This document shows, in pieces, positions 16,918 to 26,470 of a DNA stretch of 51,878 nt. The notes beneath the pieces were generated by a model, which worked only from the letters and a program-made list of their open reading frames with translations, made no database searches and had not been told where the DNA came from. This DNA is from Myxococcales bacterium (GTDB lineage Bacteria; Myxococcota_A; Polyangia; JAHFDS01): assembly GCA_023248855.1 (NCBI GenBank), contig JAHFDS010000013.1, positions 1-51,878 of the forward strand, given 5' to 3'. The translations under genes and the position numbers were made by a program. Within the stretch, counting starts at the first letter, position 1. Each line of letters opens with the position of its first letter.

Positions 16918-19491
16918 TCACCGCGAGAAGAAGATCGGGTTCGTCACGCCGAAGGGCTTTCGGCCCGGGTGCACGGGCGCGAGCGAGCGTTCTCCCGAGG
17001 CGACGAGGACGACCCACGCGCCCCCGACGGGCACGTCGATGTCGATCGCGCCGGAGAAGCGCACGACGGGGTGCGCGGGATCAGGCGCTGCGAGCGGCAG
17101 CGTCCTCGAGAGCACACCGTTTTCGTAGACGCGGAGCGTCGTCGCGTCGATCCAGCTCGCGGCCTGCACGGTGAGCTGGATGCTCTCCCTGGTCGCCGCG
17201 GTCGGGTGCGTGCTCCCGGGCCCGCCGGCGGCCGACCGGGCGTCGAGGTAGATCCCCCCGCTCACGGTCGCGCGGCCCTCGAGCATGCGATCGCGCACGA
17301 AGCCCGCGCCCAGGCGGCGCAACTCCTCGGGCAGATCCGTGTCGAGCTCGATGCACGTGCGCGGGTATCCGACCGGGAGGTCCGTGACCTGGTGCGAGTC
17401 CGACGAGCCCACCGCGAACACGCGCCGCCCGTGGTCGAGCAGCGAGAACCAGTCCTTCACCGTGGTCGCCTCGTTGGCGTCGAAGTCGCTGTCGTTGAAC
17501 ACCTCGACGAGCGTGAACTTCTCGTCCCACCAGTCCAGCTGGCTCGCCCGGCCCGTTTTTGGATCGTAGCCCGCCGCCGCGAAGTAGCCGCCGATCGCGC
17601 CCCCACTGCGCGGGTGGTTGATGATCACCGTGGCTGGCCCCGAAGCGCCCACGTGGCTCCGCGCGTCGTCGAAGGCCGCCGGCGGCTTGCGCCCCGACCA
17701 GGGGATCGCGCCCGCGTTCGGCAAGGTGGGATCGGCGTCGAGCGGGAACACGCCGAAGTGGCCATAGGAGAAGGTCGTGAGCTCGAGCGAGGACACTCCG
17801 AAGAGGAACCGGCCGAGCGCGTGCGCGGCGATCTCCGGCTCGAAGTCGCCGACCCACTCGTGATCCGAGCGGACGGGGATCTCGAGCCCCTCGGCGGCGG
17901 CGGCGCGGACCTTGAGCGAGGCCGAGTCCGAGGCATCCATCGAGCGGTTCGTGTGGATGTGGAAGTCGGCGCACATCACGCCCGGCGTCGCGACCGATCG
18001 CGCCAGCGTCGCCGCGACCTCGAGCGTGCCGGCCGGCAGGTCCAGGTCGCGCTCGAAGATCTCGTACTCGTAGCCGCGGGACACCACGAGCGAGTAGGGA
18101 CCGGGCGGCGCGCCGAGCTCGCAAAGGCCCCCCTCCACGTGCTCGATCTGGATGCGACCGTCGGGCAGCGGTGGCACGCCGTAGGGTGCCGGTAGCGATG
18201 GGGCGGCGGCGCCGCGGGGGACCAGCTGCACGAGCGCCGGCAGCGCCTCGCCGCTCGAGGCATCGCGGATCGTGACGCGCAGCCTGGCCACCGGGTCGAG
18301 CGTGAGCGTCGGCCCTGCGCCGCCGCGCCAGGTCGCAGCCGACGCCGCGCTCTCCCGGCGAAAGGCCGTGAGCAGCACCTCGTCCTCGCTCACGCGCAGC
18401 CGGTAGCGCCCGTCGCCGTCGGTCTCGGCGCGGCTGAGGTAGCGCGAGCCCGCGGTCGCGTGCACGCGCACGCCCACCGCCGGCCGGCCGTCAGCCTCAC
18501 GCACGACTCCGTCGATCACCTGGCCGGTCCGCGCGATCGCCGCGCGCAGCCCCTCGAGGCCCGGGCCGCCGATGTGGAGCCGCGCCACGCGCTCGGCCGT
18601 CTCGGCGCAGGCAGCGATCGTGAACGCGGGGGCGCTGATGAAGAGCAGGTTCGCCACCTCGATGAAGACCGCGAGCGGCCCATCAGGGTCCTCCCACGCG
18701 AAGCTCGTCGTGCGCTCGTCGACGAAGCCGAGGTACGCGAGGGCGGCGCCGCTCTTGACGGCGAAGCCGTGGTCTGGCGCGTACATCTCCATGCGGTTGC
18801 GCTGCAAGACCAGGAGGAGTGGATTTTCCACCTCGAGCGCCTCGCCGCCCTCGTTCGCGAAGCGATAGGTGATCTCGACGTGCTCCGCGCCGGGCGCGAG
18901 GGCATAGTCCGCCGCCACGCGCAGCCCACCATACTCGCCCTGCAGGAGGTTGCCGATGTCGACGAGGAGCGGCAGGGGGCGCAAGGTGCCCACGGCGCGC
19001 ACGAGCGCGGACTGCCCGTCGGAGCCGTCGGCGAGCACCGTCACCTCCTCGGTGGCGAGGACGAAGCGGCCGATCGCCGTGATGATCTCGTTGAAGTCTG
19101 CGGGCGCGACGAGGCGGCCGGCCTCCACGCGCGCGAGGCCGACGGGTTTTCCGCCCCACGGGTCGAGGATGTCGGACGCGCCGGCGTCCTCGATGACGAG
19201 GGCCACGCGATCGTTCGCGAGGACGAAGTCTCCGGCCGCCCAGGTGAGCAGGCCCGTGGGGTCCGCCGGCAGATCCGTCGCGCGCAGGCGGCCGGCGCGA
19301 GCCTCTCTGGGGCCGGCGCCAAGCGGTGTCGCGTGGCCGGTGGCCGAGCCGCGCGCGAACACGGTGGCGCACGTTCCGGCCGCGCCCGCGGCGCCCGCGA
19401 CCCCCGCATCGAGGGTCGCGGTGAGGTGTCCGCGCTCACCGCAGCCGATCACCGCGAAGACGGAGAGGACGAGGATGGATCGACCGAGCAT
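16918..19491 (-). CDS. Secreted PHP-domain (CehA/McbA-like) lipoprotein
   Basis: 857 residues from ATG 19491. The lipoprotein signal is ILVLSVFAVIGC. The N-terminal ~320 residues are beta-rich and unassigned. A carboxypeptidase-regulatory-like module (VVREADGRPAVGVRVHAT) follows. The C-terminal half is a PHP metallo-hydrolase with HIH near 511-513, SDHEW near 541, NHPRSGG near 623 and GSSDSHQ near 696, all metal ligands. Relatives are annotated CehA/McbA after carbaryl hydrolase, but myxobacterial members have no assigned substrate. It is probably a surface-attached phosphoesterase or esterase. Confidence 0.82.
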   Translation of the reverse strand: MLGRSILVLSVFAVIGCGERGHLTATLDAGVAGAAGAAGTCATVFARGSATGHATPLGAGPREARAGRLRATDLPADPTGLLTWAAGDFVLANDRVALVIEDAGASDILDPWGGKPVGLARVEAGRLVAPADFNEIITAIGRFVLATEEVTVLADGSDGQSALVRAVGTLRPLPLLVDIGNLLQGEYGGLRVAADYALAPGAEHVEITYRFANEGGEALEVENPLLLVLQRNRMEMYAPDHGFAVKSGAALAYLGFVDERTTSFAWEDPDGPLAVFIEVANLLFISAPAFTIAACAETAERVARLHIGGPGLEGLRAAIARTGQVIDGVVREADGRPAVGVRVHATAGSRYLSRAETDGDGRYRLRVSEDEVLLTAFRRESAASAATWRGGAGPTLTLDPVARLRVTIRDASSGEALPALVQLVPRGAAAPSLPAPYGVPPLPDGRIQIEHVEGGLCELGAPPGPYSLVVSRGYEYEIFERDLDLPAGTLEVAATLARSVATPGVMCADFHIHTNRSMDASDSASLKVRAAAAEGLEIPVRSDHEWVGDFEPEIAAHALGRFLFGVSSLELTTFSYGHFGVFPLDADPTLPNAGAIPWSGRKPPAAFDDARSHVGASGPATVIINHPRSGGAIGGYFAAAGYDPKTGRASQLDWWDEKFTLVEVFNDSDFDANEATTVKDWFSLLDHGRRVFAVGSSDSHQVTDLPVGYPRTCIELDTDLPEELRRLGAGFVRDRMLEGRATVSGGIYLDARSAAGGPGSTHPTAATRESIQLTVQAASWIDATTLRVYENGVLSRTLPLAAPDPAHPVVRFSGAIDIDVPVGGAWVVLVASGERSLAPVHPGRKPFGVTNPIFFSR

Positions 19492-19585
19492 CGGCGCATC
19501 ATAGGCGCAGACGCCCAGGCATGACCCTCCGGATGTCACTCGTTCGGGAAGCCGACGCGGAGCGTCGAGCCTGCAGACGACCCCG

Positions 19586-20140
19586 TCAGTTGATCGTCAC
19601 CCAGATGGCATGGGTGCCGCACCAGCCGGCGGCGTCCGTTTGCAGCCAGGGCGTGAAGCTCTGGCACGAGTCGGTCGGGCTGGTGGGGTTTTCGCTGAGG
19701 TAGCCCGCGTACTTGCCGGAGAAGTAGCTTCTTACGTTCTGGTCCCATCGGCCCCGGCAGATGGGGAATGGAAGCCCTCCGACGCGGACAAAGCTGCGGC
19801 AATAGCGCCGGAGGTCCACGGTGCCGCTTCCGACGAAGCAGATCTGGTTGCCGCCCAGCGTGCTCTGGTCGTGTAGCTCGAGCGTGCCGTAGGGCGGACA
19901 CGGTGACTGCCTGGAGATGGCGTTCGTGATGACCTTCCCCGACGGCTCGGCGGGCTCGGTGTCGTGGATCGAGACCGTCTCGGTGCCGTCTGGATGCAGC
20001 GTGACGACCGTCGTCCGTGGCACCTCGGAGCCTTCGCCGCCCCCATCGGTGACCTCGTCGGCCCCGCATCCGAGCGCTGCCAGCGCGGCCAGGACGCCGA
20101 CGCGGACGACGTTCATTCCAAACCGAATCCTGTGTTGCAT
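19586..20140 (-). CDS. Hypothetical Cys-containing lipoprotein (pair member 1)
   Basis: 184 residues. ATG 20140 follows AAGGAG at the right spacing. A signal peptide ends at LAALAALGC. The mature part shares landmarks in order with the next gene upstream: PC, N-x2-C, CR, CRGRW versus CRARW, and VRSY. It then ends with two more cysteines and the sequence THAIWVTIN. The shared order indicates a duplicated family with probable disulfides. No known domain was recognised. Confidence 0.75.
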   Translation of the reverse strand: MQHRIRFGMNVVRVGVLAALAALGCGADEVTDGGGEGSEVPRTTVVTLHPDGTETVSIHDTEPAEPSGKVITNAISRQSPCPPYGTLELHDQSTLGGNQICFVGSGTVDLRRYCRSFVRVGGLPFPICRGRWDQNVRSYFSGKYAGYLSENPTSPTDSCQSFTPWLQTDAAGWCGTHAIWVTIN

Positions 20141-20220
20141 GGACTCACTCCTTCAGACGTTTGTTTGGCGACCCGGCGGGTCGCACGGAAAATCGGTGCG
20201 CCGGCGCCCGACGCAGTGGG

Positions 20221-20754
20221 TCAGTGCAAGATCACCCGCTCGGCCGCTTGCGCGTGCACCCCGGCGTTCGTGAACCCCGCCCAAGCGGAGAAGGGCTCGC
20301 CGCCCCGCCTGTCCGGATAGCCGATCACAGGGAAGAGCCCATCGCGCTCGCCCGGCCGGTAGCTCCGGACGGCGCCGGCCCAGCGGGCCCGGCAATATCG
20401 ACCGAACGGCGTCGTCACGTATTGCCGGCAGAGCTTGCTCAGGTCCGTGTCGAGTCGGGTGACGCAGAGCTCATTGCCGGTGGGCATGCCGCTCGCGTCG
20501 AGCGGACGGTCGAACATGCGCAGCCCCACCGCGGAGCAAGGACGGGGCAGGTGAAGGTCGTCGCCCTTGCTGGTGTCTGCAGGTGAGTCCACACGGGTGA
20601 CTCCCTCTTCTTCTTCGACGCCAGGCTCTCCGTCCGCCGTGGTCACGGTCGTGCGCGTGAAGGTCTCGGGCTGGGGCTCCGGCACGGGCGCGTCCTCCGT
20701 GACGCCGCACCCGGTGAACAACGCAATCATCAGTGCAGTACGAATGTGCTTCAT
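20221..20754 (-). CDS. Hypothetical Cys-containing lipoprotein (pair member 2)
   Basis: 177 residues from ATG 20754, preceded by AGGAGG. The signal peptide is MKHIRTALMIALFTGC. An acidic linker follows, then the region shared with its downstream paralogue (GNELC, LCRQYV, YCRARW, VRSY). The last 40 residues differ from the paralogue. An upstream in-frame ATG at 20838 would hide the signal peptide inside the protein and is rejected. Both genes have good ribosome-binding sites and lie 80 nt apart. Function unknown. Confidence 0.75.
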   Translation of the reverse strand: MKHIRTALMIALFTGCGVTEDAPVPEPQPETFTRTTVTTADGEPGVEEEEGVTRVDSPADTSKGDDLHLPRPCSAVGLRMFDRPLDASGMPTGNELCVTRLDTDLSKLCRQYVTTPFGRYCRARWAGAVRSYRPGERDGLFPVIGYPDRRGGEPFSAWAGFTNAGVHAQAAERVILH

Positions 20755-20954
20755 GGGTCCTGATCCTCCTGGGGATGATGGGTGAACGCCCATCGCAAAG
20801 AGGATGCCAACCCACGAGGGCTTCGAGGGAGGGTGCAACCGTGCACAATGACTGGTCGAGGGATGCGGACACCCGCGCCCTGCGGCAAATGACGGCGATA
20901 GTCGACAATCGATTTTGAGCAGCGGAATCGCTGGTAGCCCTCGATCAGGTTTGG

Positions 20955-23522
20955 CTAGAAGCCCTCCACGAGCCAGGCGTCGGAGACGGTCTCATCGACC
21001 AGGACGAGGAACGTCTTCGCGTCTGGCGTCATCACGACTCCGTCCAGCTTCGGAGCTTCGAAGGGCAGGGTCAGCAAGGGCGTGGGTGTCCCGGCCTGGA
21101 TCGGAATCGTGAATACCAGATTGCCCTGATTCTGCGCGTACACCGTCCCTCCGTCCTCCGACCAGCCGATCGGCATGAGGGGTTCTGCGGAGAGGCGCCG
21201 TTCGGCGCCCTCGCCCGGCCGGACGATCCACAAGCCCCTGCGCGCTGGGGCGCCATTCCACAAGACGGCAAGCGACTGGCGATCGGGCGACCACTGCGGA
21301 TCGAAGACCCGACCCTGCCCATCGCCGAGCAGGGCGCGTGTGGTCGAAGCATCGGGCTCGAGGGCCCGGTAGCGCTGGTTTCCGGGTGTCTGATAGAGGA
21401 TCTCTGCGCCAGGGGCCCAGGTAAGGGATCCAGGCTCGAAGCCTACCTCCGTGGCTGCGTGCTCGCGCGCGGCGCCGCCCGACCGATCGATCGTCCAGAC
21501 GCGATGGGTGCCGCTGCGTTGCAGGGTGAACGCGAGTCGCTTGCCATCGGGTGACCACGCGGTCGATTGCACGGTGGCGCCAATCGAGGTGAGTCGCTTC
21601 GCCGCGCCGCCCGACACGGCCATCGTGAACACCTCGGAGGCATTGCCGTCGCTGGCCGCGAAGGCCAGCTCCCGACCATCCGGGGAAATGCTGAGCCCCC
21701 GCAAGAGACGGGTCCCGATGGTCAGGCAGCGCGTCGCGATGTCTCCGCGGCCGCGCAGCGTGACCGCGTGCAGGTTCGATCTCGGCGAGCGCCGGGAATA
21801 GGCCAGACGTTGGCCATCTCGCGACATGGACAGGCTGGCGCCGAGCTCGAGGCCGTGGAGCGCAGGCACCGCCGCGGGCCGGTCGTCGACGCCGAGGAGG
21901 AGCTCTATCAGCTGCGGATGATCGTCGCGGTCGCGCAGGTAGTAGATGGCCCTGCCGTCGTGCCGCCAGGCGACCGTCTGGATCCCCGCGGGCTCCTCGG
22001 CCAGACGCTCCTCGGAAGCACCGCCAGGATCGATGCGCAAGAGCGTCGAGCCGTGGTTGCGTCTCGTCGCGACCAGCACCCGGTCACTCTGCGGTGACCA
22101 CGCCAGATCTGCGATGAGCTCGAAGTCCGCCTGGAGGCGCACGGGCGCGAGGACAGCCCCGTCGCCGGAAAGGAAACCGACGGTGTGATCGGCGCCCATG
22201 TTGGGCACGAAGGCAATCCGCTGTCCGTCCGGTGACCAGGCTGCCTGATGGGCATATTCCGTCAATGGCCTTGCTGGACCTCCTCCGGTGTGGACAATCA
22301 CGCTGTGGGTACGCACGTCGTCACTCCACGACAGGACCAGCCGCTTGCCGTCGGGGGCCCAGGCGGGGTCGTTCTGCGCCACCACCGGGCCGGTCGCCGC
22401 AGGATCCCAGAGGATCCGCGCCGTCCCTGGGCCAATCTCCGACAGCATGAACTTGCCACCCGAGAAGTAGGCGAGGCTCTTGCCGTCGGGCGAGATGGCG
22501 TGGCTCGTGACGTCGCCCGAGAACGTCAGCTGACGATGCCTGGCCAGCGATCCCGGCACGCCTCCGGTCGGCGTTCGCGCTTGGCGCATGGCCCGCCAGC
22601 CGAGCACCGCGACGAGCAGCGATGCTGCGGCCATTGCCGGCACGCGCCAGCGCGCGCGCCGCTCGACCGCGTACCGTGCCAGGGCGGCCAGCATCGGCTC
22701 CATGCGCGGATAGCGATGCTCGGGCGAGGCTTCGAGCCCGCGTCGCAGGATGCGCTCGAGGCCCGCGGGGATCGTGCGGCCGTCCGTCCGCGACATCGTC
22801 TGACGAGCCAGCGCGAGCGGATCGTCGCCCCGGAAGGGCCGGTGCCCATGCAGCGCTTCATACAGGCAGACGCAGAAGCTGAACTGGTCCGTGCGGGCAT
22901 CGCTGCGACGCCCGACGTATTGTTCCGGCGCCATGTACCCGGTCGTACGCAGGTGGGATCGGGTGCCCGCGGCCGTGCTGGTGGAAGCCTGCGCCGACCC
23001 GGCGTGCGTTGCGCCGCCGAGTGACACGTCGCGGGCCAACCCGAAATCCAGCACCCGGCCCCGACCGTCCGCGCTCACGACGATGTTCTCCGGCGTGACA
23101 TCGCGATGCACGATGCCCGTCGCGTGAGCGGCGGCGAGCCCTTCACCGACGCAGAGGAGCACCTTGAGCACCTCGATCGTCGAGCGTGGGGCTGCCTCGA
23201 GCCACCGACGCAGCGACACCCCCTCGATGAGCTCCATTGCGATGAAGACCTGGTCGTCCGTGGCGCCGACGTCGTGGATCCGCACCACCGCCGCGTGAGA
23301 AACCCGCGCCAGCGCCTTGGCTTCGCGCAAGAGCCGGGCTCGCGTCCGGTCGGGTGCCTCCCCGGGGACGGCGTTTAGCACCTTGACGGCCACCCGGCGC
23401 CCGAGTCTGGGGTCCTGCGCAACGTAGATGATGCCGGCGGTTCCGGCGCCGAGACGCTCCTCGATGATGTAGCGCCCCAGCTGGGCGCCGCGTTCGAGCC
23501 CAGGTGGGGCCAAGGGCTGCAA
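20955..23522 (-). CDS. Membrane Ser/Thr kinase with extracytoplasmic PD40/TolB propeller (paralogue B)
   Basis: 855 residues from a TTG that has GAGG nine bases upstream and lies 14 nt past the stop of paralogue A. No ATG or GTG is in reach. The kinase domain (about 13-280) has a Gly-rich loop LGAGTAGIIY, VAVK, VHRDVTPENIV (Asp-Val-Thr instead of Asp-Leu-Lys after HR) and DFGLA. One transmembrane helix is near 291-313. The rest is a propeller of PD40 repeats (SPDGKSLAYFSGG, WSPDGQRIAF and similar). This fits a receptor kinase whose propeller senses something outside the membrane. Confidence 0.85.
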   Translation of the reverse strand: MQPLAPPGLERGAQLGRYIIEERLGAGTAGIIYVAQDPRLGRRVAVKVLNAVPGEAPDRTRARLLREAKALARVSHAAVVRIHDVGATDDQVFIAMELIEGVSLRRWLEAAPRSTIEVLKVLLCVGEGLAAAHATGIVHRDVTPENIVVSADGRGRVLDFGLARDVSLGGATHAGSAQASTSTAAGTRSHLRTTGYMAPEQYVGRRSDARTDQFSFCVCLYEALHGHRPFRGDDPLALARQTMSRTDGRTIPAGLERILRRGLEASPEHRYPRMEPMLAALARYAVERRARWRVPAMAAASLLVAVLGWRAMRQARTPTGGVPGSLARHRQLTFSGDVTSHAISPDGKSLAYFSGGKFMLSEIGPGTARILWDPAATGPVVAQNDPAWAPDGKRLVLSWSDDVRTHSVIVHTGGGPARPLTEYAHQAAWSPDGQRIAFVPNMGADHTVGFLSGDGAVLAPVRLQADFELIADLAWSPQSDRVLVATRRNHGSTLLRIDPGGASEERLAEEPAGIQTVAWRHDGRAIYYLRDRDDHPQLIELLLGVDDRPAAVPALHGLELGASLSMSRDGQRLAYSRRSPRSNLHAVTLRGRGDIATRCLTIGTRLLRGLSISPDGRELAFAASDGNASEVFTMAVSGGAAKRLTSIGATVQSTAWSPDGKRLAFTLQRSGTHRVWTIDRSGGAAREHAATEVGFEPGSLTWAPGAEILYQTPGNQRYRALEPDASTTRALLGDGQGRVFDPQWSPDRQSLAVLWNGAPARRGLWIVRPGEGAERRLSAEPLMPIGWSEDGGTVYAQNQGNLVFTIPIQAGTPTPLLTLPFEAPKLDGVVMTPDAKTFLVLVDETVSDAWLVEGF

Positions 23523-23536
23523 GGTCGTGTCCCTCG

Positions 23537-26293
23537 TCAGCGAACGGATTCGGCGATCCAGGCGTCCGAGGTCGACTCGTCGACATTGAGGATGAACCGT
23601 TTGGTGTCCGCCGCCATGACGACCTCCCCGGTCCGGCTGGCCGGAAAAGGCAGCGTGACGAGGCGTGTGGCGTGGCCGCTGGAGCGGGCAATCGTGAACA
23701 CCGCGGTGTCGCTCGCGTCGGCCACGCTTCCGTTCCACGCGTACAGGGACTGCCCATCGGCGGACCAGGCCACTGGGCGGCGGACGGCATCGCTGAGGCG
23801 CCGCTCCGACAGGTCCTCGCGCGAGATCAGCCAGAGCCCCCGGCGCGTGTCCGTTCCGCTGAAGAGTGCCGCGACCCACTGTCCATCCGGCGACCGGCGC
23901 GCATTGTGAATCCAGCCCCTCGAGTCGTCGGGCAAGAGGGGCCGCTCGGCGCCGCTTTCCGGATCCAGCAGCCGATAGTTGCGACCACTGCCCGCCTTGT
24001 AGAGGATGTCCGGCCAGGGTGCCCAGCTCAGATTCCCGCAGCTCGTCAGGCGGCAGCCCGGGCTGGCCAGGGTGCCTTCGTACTCGCGGGTGGCGCCGGT
24101 CGTGAGGTCGAGCGTCCAGACGCGATGGGCCCCATTATGCTCCGCGGTGAGCGCGACGCGCTTGCCGTCTGGCGACCAGGCCGTCGCCTTGACCCCGCCG
24201 CCGAGCGACGTCCGCCGCTCGGGCGTTCCACCGGAGATGGCGAGCGTGAACACCTCGGATACCTGGCCATTGGTCGTGGCAAAGGCGACCGATTGACCAT
24301 CGGGTGACAGGCTGAGCCCGCGGAGTAGGCGGGTACCGCTGGTCAGTCGCCTGGTCTCGACCGTCCCGTCGTCCCGTCGCGTGGCGGCGATCAGGCTCGA
24401 TCGCATCGACGTGCGCGCATAGGCAATGCGCTGATCGTCCCGGGACAACGAGAGGCTGACGTCGAGGTCGACGCCGTGCAGCGCCGCCACCCGCTGCGGC
24501 GCTGACCTGCCGTCGAGCGCCAGCACGAACAGCTGGGGGTGCCAGTCCTCGTCTCGCAGGTAGTAGACCGCGCTTGCCTGGGCGTTCCATCGGGCGAGGA
24601 GGATGCTCCCGGGCTCCTCAAGCAACCTATCCTGCGCGCCACCAGCGGGATCGACGCTCCAGATCGTCGATCCGTGCTGGCCCTCGTCGGTCACGACGAG
24701 CAGACGCTGACCGGCGGCAGACCAAGAGACGTCCGCGATCTCACCGCAGCCGGCCCGGATGGGAATCGAGGTGAGTGCGTCGCTCTCGAGGCTCCGGACC
24801 GCGACGACGCACTCGGTCCCCGGCCGGGCGTGGGCGACCTGTCGCCCATCGGGCGACCACGCCGGCAGGCGAAGGTGCTCGGGCAAGGGGCGAGCCGGAC
24901 CCCCACGGCTCGGAACGATGACGCTGATCGTCGCTCCCGCGGCCCTTGCGCGCCACGCGGCGATCAAGCGCGAGCCATCAGGGGACCAGCTCGGGGCGGT
25001 CCGGACCAGCGCGAACCCGGGGTTCGGGTCCCACAGCACCCGGGTATCGCCCGAATCGATCTGGGCGAGCTGGAGCCTGCCGCAGGAGGAGAAGAACGCG
25101 ACGCTCTTGCCATCCGGGGACAGCGAGTGCGAGGCGACGTCGCCCGCGAACGTGACCTGCTGGTGCCTGGCGAGGGTCCACGGCGGCGGACCGCGGTCGC
25201 GGGGGCGCAGCCAGGCCTGCCACGAGACGAGGGCCGCGATCGAGACGGAGGCGGCCGCGATGGCCGCTGCGAGCCGCCGCCGTCGCCCCGAGGCTGCGGC
25301 CCCCGCGAGCTGAGCCAGGAGGGCGTCCATCGAAGGGTATCGCGCCGCCCGGGAGACACTGAGGCCCCGGAGCAGCACGCCGAGCAAGCGGGCCGGAACC
25401 CGCCGGTTGACGAGGGGCCGCACGTTGCCCCGAGTGACCTCGCCAGCCAGGGCGAAGACGTCGTCTCCCGCAAAAGGACGCTGCCCCAACAGGGCCTCGT
25501 AGAGGCTGACGCAGAAGCTGAATTGGTCGGTCCGAGCATCGGTGGGGCGGCCCAGGAACTGCTCCGGCGCCATGTAGTCGGGCGTACCCATGATCGAGCC
25601 CGCCTGCGTGAGCGGGCCGAGCGCCGGCTGGCCTGCGTGAGGCGAGCTCAAGCCCGTGGTCGGCCAGTCCTCGGCCGCCGTGCGCGCCAGGCCGAAATCC
25701 AGGATCCTCGCCCGGCCGTTCTGGTTCACGAGCACGTTCTCTGGCTTGAAATCACGGTGAACCAGGCCCGCGGCGTGGGCCGCCGCGAGCCCCTCGCCAG
25801 CTTGCATGAACACGCGCACCACATCCCGGCAGGATCGCTCGGCCGAGGCCAGCCACTGCCGGAGGGTCACCCCTTCGACGAGCTCCATGGCCAGGAAGAC
25901 GCGGCCGTCGATGGTCCCGACGTCATGGATTCCCACCACGGCCGGGTGGGACAGGCGGGCCAGGGCCTGGGCCTCGCGGACCAGGCGCGCCTGTGCGTCG
26001 GCCGCAGCCTCGTCGAGATGGGGATGCAAGAGCTTGAGCGCGACGTCCCTGTCGAGCTCCGGATCGCGGGCCCGATAGACCACGCCCATGCCGCCATCGC
26101 CGATGCGAGCGAGGATCTCGTAGCGGCCTGCCTTCATCCCCCGCTCGAGCGGACCCTGGCTTGATCTCGCCCCGGCGCGCTGGGCCCCGTCAGCGGGTGC
26201 GGGGGGCCTGGCACGCCGCGTCTTCATCGAGCTCGCTTCATCCGAGGCGGCTGCGTCCTCCAGGCCCGCGCGGTCTCGCTCCCGCTCCTGCAA
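23537..26293 (-). CDS. Membrane Ser/Thr kinase with extracytoplasmic PD40/TolB propeller (paralogue A)
   Basis: 918 residues if the TTG at 26293 is used; it has GGGGGAGG five bases upstream. ATGs at 26227 and 26332 are alternatives with weaker sites. The kinase domain begins near residue 58 (Gly loop IGDGGMGVVY, VALK, VHRDFKPENVLV, DFGLA, GTPDYMAPEQ). A basic stop-transfer region and transmembrane helix lie near 335-360. A PD40 propeller fills the C-terminal ~540 residues. Order and length closely match paralogue B, including endings DESTSDAWIAESV and DETVSDAWLVEGF, so the pair arose by tandem duplication. Confidence 0.85.
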   Translation of the reverse strand: MQERERDRAGLEDAAASDEASSMKTRRARPPAPADGAQRAGARSSQGPLERGMKAGRYEILARIGDGGMGVVYRARDPELDRDVALKLLHPHLDEAAADAQARLVREAQALARLSHPAVVGIHDVGTIDGRVFLAMELVEGVTLRQWLASAERSCRDVVRVFMQAGEGLAAAHAAGLVHRDFKPENVLVNQNGRARILDFGLARTAAEDWPTTGLSSPHAGQPALGPLTQAGSIMGTPDYMAPEQFLGRPTDARTDQFSFCVSLYEALLGQRPFAGDDVFALAGEVTRGNVRPLVNRRVPARLLGVLLRGLSVSRAARYPSMDALLAQLAGAAASGRRRRLAAAIAAASVSIAALVSWQAWLRPRDRGPPPWTLARHQQVTFAGDVASHSLSPDGKSVAFFSSCGRLQLAQIDSGDTRVLWDPNPGFALVRTAPSWSPDGSRLIAAWRARAAGATISVIVPSRGGPARPLPEHLRLPAWSPDGRQVAHARPGTECVVAVRSLESDALTSIPIRAGCGEIADVSWSAAGQRLLVVTDEGQHGSTIWSVDPAGGAQDRLLEEPGSILLARWNAQASAVYYLRDEDWHPQLFVLALDGRSAPQRVAALHGVDLDVSLSLSRDDQRIAYARTSMRSSLIAATRRDDGTVETRRLTSGTRLLRGLSLSPDGQSVAFATTNGQVSEVFTLAISGGTPERRTSLGGGVKATAWSPDGKRVALTAEHNGAHRVWTLDLTTGATREYEGTLASPGCRLTSCGNLSWAPWPDILYKAGSGRNYRLLDPESGAERPLLPDDSRGWIHNARRSPDGQWVAALFSGTDTRRGLWLISREDLSERRLSDAVRRPVAWSADGQSLYAWNGSVADASDTAVFTIARSSGHATRLVTLPFPASRTGEVVMAADTKRFILNVDESTSDAWIAESVR

Positions 26294-26470
26294 GTCGACC
26301 TCCCCCAGCGACGCGAGTCGCCAGCCTATCATACGCCGACTCGGGCGAATCGCTGGCCGCGACGGTCGTAGGAGAAGGTGCGTTGCGATCCTCAGCCGGA
26401 TCTGTTCTGTCCGCGCATTGGTGTGACCTCGGTGGTGCAATGTCCGCCCGCGGCGATCTCTCTCGCGGCC

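Noticed and set aside
20885-20915. GACGGCGATAG resembling one arm of the 30290 inverted repeat
   Set aside because: Only one half-site matches and no partner arm is present at the right spacing.
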